A DNA stretch of 20,197 nucleotides, taken from positions 1 to 20,197 of the IMG/VR virus record IMGVR_UViG_3300025896_002212. One strand, written 5' to 3'. Of the stretch, positions 12,185 to 18,014 are shown one piece after another. The position numbers were made by a program, and so were the translations under genes. Below the pieces are notes generated by a model. It was given only the letters and a program-made list of their open reading frames with translations, was not told the origin of the DNA and made no database searches. Position 1 is the stretch's first letter. Each line of letters starts with the position of its first letter. The DNA is from a virus.

Positions 12185-14475
12185 AATACTGCGACCCCCA
12201 TTCCCTCTAGCTCAAAATCACGATCCAACCTCTTGAGCAGATAATCAGCATCAGCCTGTGAGCCGATATGGATGTCACCGTAAATATTCGTACTGCTAGT
12301 AATTTGCTTACTGCCGGCTCCTTGAGGCGCTAGCTGGCTTGGTGACATAAAGTTACCCATGCCACCGCTCAAGAACGAGCGTAGCATATCGCCAACATTC
12401 ATCAGGTTATCGACTAAGTTAGCAGTCATATTGTGTGGAATGATCTTTGTACCAGATGGGAATAAACCGAGCTCGGCTCCCTCCTCACCAACGATCGCGC
12501 CGCCGCCGGCAAAGTTCTCAGTACCGCGGGCAAAGCGGCCGATATTGGCAACGTGTGGCGTGCCTGGGATCTTGCCGACGGTATTGTTATAGCCACTGAT
12601 CAGCCGGTTAGCGGTGTCAATAATCCAGTTGACGGCAGATTTAAATCCACCTTTCATGCTTTCCCACGCGCCGTTAAACCACCCGCCGATCGCGTTGGCT
12701 ACTGATCTGGCAATGCCCTCAATCGAGCCAAACACACCGCGGAACCAGCCGGCCGCACCTTGCCAGACACTCACGATCCAGTTCCACGCCCCGACTGCCG
12801 CACTACCTATGGCGCCAAAGATCGGTCCGGCAACGCCCCAAATGGCTTGCCAAACTCCGACAATCACGTCCCTTAACCACATGATGCTGCCGACGATCCA
12901 GTCGATGATCGGCTTAATGGCCACACCGTAAATGGCCTGCCAAACATAAACGGCAATTGCGTAAAGGGTATCAAAAACGAATTTGTAATAGTTATAAAAG
13001 AACGTAACCACGGCCATAATCATATTCCAATATGTTGAGATAACCGTCCAAATGGCGCTAAAGACAGTCGAAACGACGTTGAAAATTGCTTGCCAAACAG
13101 CCACCATGACATGCCATAGATCAACCGCGGCGTTCTTAATGCCGAGGAAAATACTCACTGCGGTGCTGCCGAGCCACGATATAACGCTAATTGCTACGTT
13201 CAGACCGTTAATAAATAGCCATAGGTAGACGAGAATCACCCCTCCAATGATTGCGCCAATAACTTTAAGTGCGGTCCATAGAGCCGGCGTGAGGAGGTCA
13301 AATAGCTTTTTCAGTGCCGGCCACAGCCGGGTCATAATCGTATTGAACAATGCCTCGAGGGATGGCTTTAAGAAATTAAATGCCTGTTGCATTCCGCGCC
13401 ATACAGCCGATAGGCCACCCTTTACCTTTTCGAGGACAGCGCCCCATCCACCCATCTTCTGTGCTAGGAGGTTAAATAAGAAGCCCAGGGCTGCACCAAC
13501 AGCTAGGATGGCCGTAGCCCACAACAACATTGGGGCGGCCGAAACCGCCCAGGCGATCATCGCGACAACCAGCGGGCCCGCGATTGCGCCGGCGATCATA
13601 GGAATGTAGGGCTGCATCTTTTTGAGAGCGTCACCCAATTTGGTCATAACACCCTCGACGCCGCCGACTGAATCGAACCAGTCCATCAGCTTATTAATAA
13701 ACGGCGTTGCCGCTTTGGCGATGAAGCCACCAATGGCCTCCTGGACATTATTAAATTGGTTCTTGAGCTTGGCTAATGCACCGGCAAACGTGCCGCCGGC
13801 CGCTTCGGCCGATCCGCCAAATTCAGTTCCCAACTCTTTCAAGATCAGTTTTTGGGCTTCGGCTTTGCGGCCGGTTTCCACCAGATTTTTAATTACCTCC
13901 TGCTGTGATTCGCTAAAGTTCACACCAACACGGCGTAGTGCCGTCACACCAACGATCGGATCCTGCAATGCTTTACCGAGCTGGATCGCCGAGCTTTTGG
14001 TGTCCTGGCCCAGGGCAGTGCTCATATCCAGCACAGTCTTGGTGGCTTCCGGGAAAATGTCCTTACCAATAGAGGTAAATGTCAGCAATAGGTTTTCGGC
14101 CGAGCGGACTTCTTCATCAGAAAACTTAGTAGTTTTTTCAAGAGCGCTGGCCAACTTTTCCACCTCTTGAGCAGTGACGCCGGCTATTCCACCTGTTGAC
14201 TTTAATACAGCGTTTGTCTGCGCAATCATATCCTCGGATTCGGAAAAGGCCTTAACCGAAACCACTCCGAACGCTGTCGCTGCGGCGCCGGCCACACCGA
14301 TCCCCAGCGCTAACTTCTTGCTCGCATTTAATCCACCCTCTAGTGCGTTTCCCATCTTATCGCCGAATGACTTGGTTTTTTGGGCCATGTCCTGCACCTC
14401 ACCGAGGCCACGCTGTAAGTCGTCGGTCTTAGCCTTAATAGTGACGATAATATCGCCGAGGTTGAATCCTGCCAT
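12181..14475 (-). CDS. Tail tape measure protein (TP901 family)
   Basis: The 764-residue protein sets tail length and is threaded in the tail tube. Features in order: an N-terminal DIIVTIKAKTDDLQRGLGEV, a coiled-coil and TP901 core with EKLASALEKTTKFSDEEVRS and AIQLGKALQDPIVGVTAL (about 105 to 180), two strongly hydrophobic membrane-like spans near 290 to 340, then a long region of aromatic repeats with Trp about every 11 residues (VWQAIFNVV, VWQAIYGVA, VWQAIWGVA, VWQGAAGWF), and a C-terminal GGGAIVGEEGAELGLFPSGT typical of tape measures. By the usual 1.5 angstrom per residue the tail would be about 110 to 120 nm, an estimate from family knowledge. The length is modest for a siphovirus. Plus-strand ORFs within this gene are shadows. 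Confidence 0.92.
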   Translation of the reverse strand: MAGFNLGDIIVTIKAKTDDLQRGLGEVQDMAQKTKSFGDKMGNALEGGLNASKKLALGIGVAGAAATAFGVVSVKAFSESEDMIAQTNAVLKSTGGIAGVTAQEVEKLASALEKTTKFSDEEVRSAENLLLTFTSIGKDIFPEATKTVLDMSTALGQDTKSSAIQLGKALQDPIVGVTALRRVGVNFSESQQEVIKNLVETGRKAEAQKLILKELGTEFGGSAEAAGGTFAGALAKLKNQFNNVQEAIGGFIAKAATPFINKLMDWFDSVGGVEGVMTKLGDALKKMQPYIPMIAGAIAGPLVVAMIAWAVSAAPMLLWATAILAVGAALGFLFNLLAQKMGGWGAVLEKVKGGLSAVWRGMQQAFNFLKPSLEALFNTIMTRLWPALKKLFDLLTPALWTALKVIGAIIGGVILVYLWLFINGLNVAISVISWLGSTAVSIFLGIKNAAVDLWHVMVAVWQAIFNVVSTVFSAIWTVISTYWNMIMAVVTFFYNYYKFVFDTLYAIAVYVWQAIYGVAIKPIIDWIVGSIMWLRDVIVGVWQAIWGVAGPIFGAIGSAAVGAWNWIVSVWQGAAGWFRGVFGSIEGIARSVANAIGGWFNGAWESMKGGFKSAVNWIIDTANRLISGYNNTVGKIPGTPHVANIGRFARGTENFAGGGAIVGEEGAELGLFPSGTKIIPHNMTANLVDNLMNVGDMLRSFLSGGMGNFMSPSQLAPQGAGSKQITSSTNIYGDIHIGSQADADYLLKRLDRDFELEGMGVAVL

Positions 14476-14487
14476 GAGCTTATTCTA

Positions 14488-14871
14488 TCACTTAGCTTTG
14501 ATTGATTTGGATTCATTTTGCATTGTGTTGCGGAATTGTTCGAAAGCCGCTGTATCGAGCTCGGCTTCGGCGTCTTCATCACCTCGATACCAGCGACGTT
14601 CGCTCATCAGGTTCTCAACAAACTCTTTGGCATCATCGCCCTCACGGTGAGGATTTGCGACAATGGCAATATCCATAAGATACTCATCAATCTTACGCAT
14701 TTTGATTTGCCGTTGCAGCAAAAAGAAGTCCTCGGGATAAGTGTTAAACATAATATCCCGGAGGCTCCATCCGTATTCGTGGGCGAGCAAGTCGACGGCC
14801 CCATAAAGCCAATCCTCAAAGTCTATTCTTGGGGAGCTGGTTTTTGGATTTTTGCTTTTAGGGCCATTAGT
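14488..14871 (-). CDS. Second chaperone reading frame (T domain), reached by frameshift
   Basis: This 127-residue stretch is in the -1 frame relative to the short chaperone and has no start codon of its own with a good ribosome binding site; a TTG at 14790 is the first formal start and is not preceded by one. It is acidic and helical (HREGDDAKEFVENLMSERRW near the middle) with conserved-looking AHEYGWSLRDI after the junction, the usual T-domain pattern before the tape measure gene. Annotated as part of the frameshift product rather than an independent gene. Confidence 0.75.
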   Translation of the reverse strand, partial: TNGPKSKNPKTSSPRIDFEDWLYGAVDLLAHEYGWSLRDIMFNTYPEDFFLLQRQIKMRKIDEYLMDIAIVANPHREGDDAKEFVENLMSERRWYRGDEDAEAELDTAAFEQFRNTMQNESKSIKAK

Positions 14872-15227
14872 TTTTTTACTGAGGCCACGATTCGCGCGAA
14901 GTCGTTTAGCTCAAAAATGGCAACAATGATATCGACAGCATCCGCACCATCAAGTGAGCCGAGATACTCGGCATCTTGATCGGTTGGTACTGCGATAAGA
15001 GCAACGACGTCCGACCATGATTCGGCTAACACCGCTGGCAACATAGCCAGTAACTCCGATGTGTCCATGTTCTTTATGTCGTTCTTGTCAGCGCCGATAA
15101 TTTGCCCGATTTGCTTAGGCAGTTTATCTAAGGCACGCAAAAGCTCGGCGTAGTCCTTGAGTGCCATTTTGCGCACTTCGACAGCACCGAGCTCCGTGTT
15201 TACGGTAATTGTGTTTGAGTCACCCAT
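14488..15227 (-). CDS. Tail assembly chaperone, long form made by -1 frameshift (gpGT-like)
   Basis: Joined product of the short chaperone frame (15227 to 14871) and the -1 frame (14871 to 14488), about 119 plus 127 = 246 residues. After the slip at the A-AAA-AAA heptamer the new frame reads TNGPKSKNPK and then ...DFEDWLYGAVDLLAHEYGW, continuous with the second reading frame to its TGA at 14488. The -1 frame is open from a TGA about 60 bases before the slippery run, so the shift window is short and contains it. Such long forms bind the tape measure protein and recruit the tail tube protein during tail assembly; they are found between the tube and tape measure genes, exactly as here. The slip itself is not shown, but frame, site and position all fit. 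Confidence 0.82.
14823..15227 (-). CDS. Tail assembly chaperone, short form (gpG-like)
   Basis: A 134-residue protein between the tail tube gene and the tape measure gene. It begins MGDSNTITVNTELGAVEVRK, has a helical body with LKDYAELLRALDKL and AVLAESWSDVVALIAVPTD, and ends KAKIQKPAPQE. Family function: chaperone that coats the tape measure protein. The slippery heptamer sits 16 codons before its stop. There is no clear ribosome binding site upstream (AGTTATTTAAACT before the ATG), which is odd for an abundant protein; possibly translation relies on structure or another mechanism. Confidence 0.78.
   Translation of the reverse strand: MGDSNTITVNTELGAVEVRKMALKDYAELLRALDKLPKQIGQIIGADKNDIKNMDTSELLAMLPAVLAESWSDVVALIAVPTDQDAEYLGSLDGADAVDIIVAIFELNDFARIVASVKKLMALKAKIQKPAPQE
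14871..14877 (-). promoter_or_regulatory. Programmed -1 frameshift slippery heptamer
   Basis: Minus strand reads GTA AAA AAA CTA in the short chaperone frame, so the heptamer A-AAA-AAA fits the X-XXY-YYZ rule with two Lys codons that can re-pair one base back, giving the continuation ACT AAT GGC. Downstream the longer frame is open to 14488, while the zero frame stops at 14823. A GGCCC about 6 bases after the heptamer can pair with a GGGCC 60 to 70 bases further on, but I see no convincing pseudoknot. The 7-base poly-A run alone is a strong slippery site. Confidence 0.8.
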
Positions 15228-15271
15228 AGTTTAAATAACTAGGCTTTGCAACCGAGTACCCAATCGTCTGT

Positions 15272-15784
15272 TTAGCTTATTGAATCACCGATAAAGCCGA
15301 GTAAGTTTCCATCACTCCGACCCTCATCGATCAAACCGTCAAACTCAACAGGCAATACTCTTTCACCATCGTTTTTGAATTCGATGGACAATTCGTTGGT
15401 GACAACTGCCTTATAGATCGCTACGTCGTATGCACGAGTATCGTTCGAAGCAGCATTCAATGGGTGCAATAGCAAAAGTCCCGCATTCAAACTAGCGCGC
15501 TTACCAGCATTTGAGCCCATAGAAACAGCGTCGTCACCGACTAAAGTTCCCTGGTTAATTGCCCGCTGGAGGTTGGCTATTGTGAATTCGGCTAGTGAAA
15601 CTTTCGCTGAAAGGCTTTCGCCGACCAGGAACTTCTCAACTTTAGACTTACCGTATTGATCCACTGATGTCTCGTGATATTCCGGGCTATAAACCACAGT
15701 AACACCACCAATGGTGTGACCAAGATCTACGCCTTTATACGTCACGGAACAGACACCAAGCTGAATTTTAGTTGCGTCTGCCAT
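15272..15784 (-). CDS. Major tail (tube) protein
   Basis: The 170-residue protein forms the tail tube. It shows the N-terminal KIQLGVCSVTYKGVDLGHT, VTVVYSPEYHETSVDQYGKS and KVSLAEFTIANLQRAI (about 62 to 78), a pattern seen in siphophage tube proteins, and ends with a strand of PVEFDGLIDEGRSDG. The start has AAGGGAGAACGAT immediately upstream, a good ribosome binding site as expected for a highly expressed gene. It precedes the chaperone pair, which is diagnostic order. A 44-base gap to the chaperone gene holds no visible terminator. Confidence 0.85.
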   Translation of the reverse strand: MADATKIQLGVCSVTYKGVDLGHTIGGVTVVYSPEYHETSVDQYGKSKVEKFLVGESLSAKVSLAEFTIANLQRAINQGTLVGDDAVSMGSNAGKRASLNAGLLLLHPLNAASNDTRAYDVAIYKAVVTNELSIEFKNDGERVLPVEFDGLIDEGRSDGNLLGFIGDSIS

Positions 15785-15807
15785 ATCGTTCTCCCTTGTT
15801 TAAATTG

Positions 15808-16050
15808 CTATTTTTGGCCCGACCGTTTAGCCGGCTTTCGCTGGCGAAACACCAATACCATTATCCTACCACAATTAGCGCAGCGCAATTGAATCCGGCC
15901 GCGAAAAATAAACTCGTAACCGATTAATTCTCCACACTTTAAACAGTTGATCGGCCGAAAGATTCGACCCTTGTTGTCGCGCAGTATATCACTAGCTGGT
16001 GATGGAATCGCCGTACCTGATTTGTGCGGTGAAGTTGATGGAGAATTCAT
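15808..16050 (-). CDS. Zinc-ribbon protein (Com-like) between tail genes
   Basis: The 80-residue protein has two Cys pairs, C36-x2-C39 and C57-x2-C60 (CLKCGE ... CANCGR), a compact zinc ribbon reminiscent of the phage Mu Com protein that binds mom mRNA. A Pro/Ser-rich N-terminus (1 to 25) and a very basic C-terminus (FRQRKPAKRSGQK) flank it. The ATG at 16050 has GAGGGG 6 bases ahead, which supports the 59-base overlap with the previous gene. It sits between the tail terminator and tail tube genes. Com-type mRNA binding or a structural role are both possible; similarity is by motif only. Confidence 0.6.
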   Translation of the reverse strand: MNSPSTSPHKSGTAIPSPASDILRDNKGRIFRPINCLKCGELIGYEFIFRGRIQLRCANCGRIMVLVFRQRKPAKRSGQK

Positions 16051-16420
16051 AACGCCCCTCGTCGTCTTGCCCTATTGGATATCCGTCTTGTTGAGCCTGA
16101 ATATACAGGCAGTAATAATTTGGTAAAGCGACCGCTAACTTGTCGTGCAAAAGTGACCTGACATCGCGCAAAACCTGTGAGCCAGTTTCGTAATCAGCAT
16201 TGCGAACGACGACCTGGAATCGGGGATATTCAAAGTCTGGAATATTAATATTTGGTAGGGTTGAGCCGATTAGCCCCAGCAAAGCAACACAATCGTCTGG
16301 ATCTGAGGGGTAAATACCACAAAAGATGTTGACGATGCCATTATCGGGGTTCGTTTCGCCCATGCCATTGATCGATAAATAGTCGGCCAATTGCGAAAGA
16401 AAATCAATTTTGCGCGACAT
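15992..16420 (-). CDS. Tail terminator/completion protein (minor capsid 3-like)
   Basis: The 142-residue protein has the pattern of siphophage tail terminators or head-tail completion proteins: an N-terminal helix FLSQLADYLSI, a beta-rich segment YPRFQVVVRNADYETGSQVL at about 65 to 84, a helix DVRSLLHDKL, then IQAQQDGYPIGQDDEGRYEF and a final strand SINFTAQIR. This 'minor capsid protein' family (named for its Pfam members) lies just before the tube gene in many siphophages, as here. It overlaps its upstream neighbour by one base (TAATG). It caps the tail where it meets the head. Confidence 0.75.
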   Translation of the reverse strand: MSRKIDFLSQLADYLSINGMGETNPDNGIVNIFCGIYPSDPDDCVALLGLIGSTLPNINIPDFEYPRFQVVVRNADYETGSQVLRDVRSLLHDKLAVALPNYYCLYIQAQQDGYPIGQDDEGRYEFSINFTAQIRYGDSITS

Positions 16421-16776
16421 TATAGGTTATCCCCAAATGATTTGCTAAACCTGATCCCCAGGACGTTAGCGTTTCGATTAATTGGATCCTCGAGATACTT
16501 ACCTTTTCGACCTTTTTGGAATCGATACTCGGGGTGCTCATGCAGCCGGGCGGCATAGGGCTCATGGTAGCCAACAATAACGTCGTCACCGATCTGCTCC
16601 ACATTACCAGAGTTTTGGAGCGAACCTTTATCGTGAGGGACTTCTTGCTGGCTCAAACGCATAATCTCATAACCGATATCGAGAGCGGATAATTTCTTAG
16701 AGTTCTCGGCTTTCTTGCCGAGTTGGCGAATGCTGGCGATGAAGCCACTGGTATCAACTTGAATACTGCCTATCAT
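16420..16776 (-). CDS. Neck/head-tail joining protein (minor capsid 2 or gp10-like)
   Basis: The protein of 118 residues (from the ATG at 16776) matches the head-tail connector group that includes HK97 gp10-type and minor capsid 2 proteins. The hallmark is QEVPHDKGSLQNSG followed by VIVGYHEPYAARLHEHPEYR, then FQKGRKGKYLEDPI. Its place between head closure and tail terminator is the expected one. The ATG at 16776 is preferred over a GTG at 16785 because AGGAG lies 8 bases upstream and it forms an ATGA overlap with the previous gene. Confidence 0.8.
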   Translation of the reverse strand: MIGSIQVDTSGFIASIRQLGKKAENSKKLSALDIGYEIMRLSQQEVPHDKGSLQNSGNVEQIGDDVIVGYHEPYAARLHEHPEYRFQKGRKGKYLEDPINRNANVLGIRFSKSFGDNL

Positions 16777-17093
16777 AGGTTCCACTCCTGTACCATTAGC
16801 TCAATGTGGCGGGTAGCGCCGTTGCGATCAATCATCGGCTCGATGGTCATAACTCGGTAGTCGACTGAATCAAAGGTTAATTTATCGTCACGAGCCACCA
16901 CGGCGGTCGCTGACAGCCAAACAACACCATTAATGGGTTCTCGCTCACGTTGCGTGGTTGCGATCACCCTAGACGTTTTCTGAAAGCGACAGTCATATTC
17001 GACGGCAGTACCTTGTGTCTTTTTACCAAATTTGTCCTGGGCGCCGGCCGTGGAGATCGTGCACAATTGTTTGAGTAAGTGATCTAGGTTCAT
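16773..17093 (-). CDS. Head closure (head-tail joining) protein
   Basis: This 106-residue beta-rich protein resembles the small stopper or head-closure proteins (minor capsid 1 and gp15/gp16-type). It has an N-terminal helix MNLDHLLKQLCTI, a short strand with VEYDCRFQKTSRVI, and a C-terminal DDKLTFDSVDYRVMTIEPM strand-turn-strand and a closing HIELMVQEWNL. It overlaps the adaptor gene by 4 bases and the neck gene by 4. No strong ribosome binding site is present, so translation is probably coupled. Confidence 0.75.
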   Translation of the reverse strand: MNLDHLLKQLCTISTAGAQDKFGKKTQGTAVEYDCRFQKTSRVIATTQREREPINGVVWLSATAVVARDDKLTFDSVDYRVMTIEPMIDRNGATRHIELMVQEWNL

Positions 17094-17800
17094 AGTGTCG
17101 TCGGATTGTCGTTAATTAGCTCGCCACCAGAGTTTTTAAAACCAACCAATAACGATCGGACCCTCGGCGAAACTAATTCGACAGACGCAGCGGCACCCGA
17201 GCCACCTCGGGAATAAGAGTAGTTGCCAATCCGTTCACTATTGACGTTTGAATCATTGCCAGTAAAGAAGTCGTCACCCTTAGAGATAAAGTAATCGATC
17301 TGAGCGGCAACCGCCTTTTTAATAGCTTCCGGAATAGTCTTATAAATCGAAGTGCCGTCGCGGTTGCTGTTGACGTCTGAACCACGAGGGAATTTAGCTA
17401 ATTGGTAGATCTTATAAATCGAAGTCGAATCGGGCGCAGTGTCCCAGGCATCGACAATCGTAACTGACTTGCTGGACCTTGTGGAGCTCGCAATATAGCG
17501 GATCTGGCCAGCCCCAGTACCGCCGATGATTTCGATTAAACAACGGGCGTAAGTTCCATTCGTAACATCCAGTGGAGTACCTGATCCAGTATCGATAACA
17601 TTCAGTGAATTTACAGAGGTGACTTGTCCGGTCGCCATTTGTTCGACACTCTTGCATTGGTAGCCGATATAATCGTCAATTGCCTTTTCCGCACGGTCCA
17701 ATTGGCGCAGGGCTTCGTCATTATCGGTGACAGTTAGGTTGGACAGGATTTGCAACTCTGCGATAGTCAAATAGTTTCGAGGAGTAGTTGTTAGGCTCAT
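17090..17800 (-). CDS. Head-tail adaptor (connector) protein with inserted beta domain
   Basis: The 236-residue protein is a gp6/gp15-like head-tail adaptor: an N-terminal YLTIAELQILSNLTVTDND and RQLDRAEKAIDDYIGYQCKS helical half, and a C-terminal AIKKAVAAQIDYFISKGDD helix with SVELVSPRVRSLLVGF. Between about residues 58 and 135 lies an inserted small beta domain containing GTGAGQIRYIASSTRSSKSV and VDAWDTAPDSTSIYKIY; this module occurs inside other phage proteins too. There is no Shine-Dalgarno sequence: the ATG directly follows a 7-base-stem hairpin (17801 to 17819). Confidence 0.78.
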   Translation of the reverse strand: MSLTTTPRNYLTIAELQILSNLTVTDNDEALRQLDRAEKAIDDYIGYQCKSVEQMATGQVTSVNSLNVIDTGSGTPLDVTNGTYARCLIEIIGGTGAGQIRYIASSTRSSKSVTIVDAWDTAPDSTSIYKIYQLAKFPRGSDVNSNRDGTSIYKTIPEAIKKAVAAQIDYFISKGDDFFTGNDSNVNSERIGNYSYSRGGSGAAASVELVSPRVRSLLVGFKNSGGELINDNPTTL

Positions 17801-17819
17801 AAACTGAGTATATCAGTTT
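17801..17819. other. Hairpin directly upstream of the adaptor gene
   Basis: AAACTGA at 17801 to 17807 is the exact inverse complement of TCAGTTT at 17813 to 17819 with a 5-base loop. On the coding strand it ends at the base before the adaptor ATG, where a ribosome binding site should be, and includes the TGA of the upstream gene. It could keep the start accessible only when the upstream gene is translated, or mark processing. Confidence 0.65.
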
Positions 17820-17995
17820 TTAGTAAACCAACTGCCCGAATTTGGGGTTTGCCAATCGCCGGCCGCGCCGTTGGTAGATATCTGGTCCCAGGTGACAACT
17901 GGGTCATCCCACAGATAACGATCACTATCCCATAGGGCAAGCACACCGAGTAAGCGGTTATACCAGGGCGTTTTCGTTTTAGTGAACCAACTCAT
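17813..17995 (-). CDS. Tiny Trp-rich protein, 60 residues
   Basis: The 60-residue protein starts MSWFTKTKTPWYNRLLGVLA and ends GSWFTKN; W occurs seven times in the sequence and both ends repeat SWFTK. At DNA level a 16-base repeat with one mismatch (TTTTAGT(A/G)AACCAACT) lies at 17818 to 17833 and 17977 to 17992. It sits between the fibre or decoration gene and the adaptor gene, a position often filled by small head or decoration proteins. It is probably a virion or assembly protein, but no family is recognised. The start has only a weak ribosome binding site. Confidence 0.6.
   Translation of the reverse strand: MSWFTKTKTPWYNRLLGVLALWDSDRYLWDDPVVTWDQISTNGAAGDWQTPNSGSWFTKN
17818..17992. repeat. 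Direct repeat flanking the tiny Trp-rich gene
   Basis: TTTTAGT(A/G)AACCAACT occurs at 17818 to 17833 and at 17977 to 17992, differing by one base. It encodes the SWFTK peptide at both ends of the 60-residue protein. It may reflect duplication of a coding piece or an assembly repeat; a cut-and-paste origin is possible but untested. Confidence 0.6.
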
Positions 17996-18014
17996 GTGCT
18001 CAGTTTACAGCAAC

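Noticed and set aside
13622-14170. Plus-strand frame of 182 residues inside the tape measure gene
   Set aside because: It is a shadow of helical coding sequence. The minus-strand frame is a complete tape measure with the known C-terminal motif.
14607-14819. Separate minus-strand frame of 70 residues over the T domain
   Set aside because: It overlaps the frameshift product in the third frame, lacks a ribosome binding site and interrupts a well-supported chaperone product.
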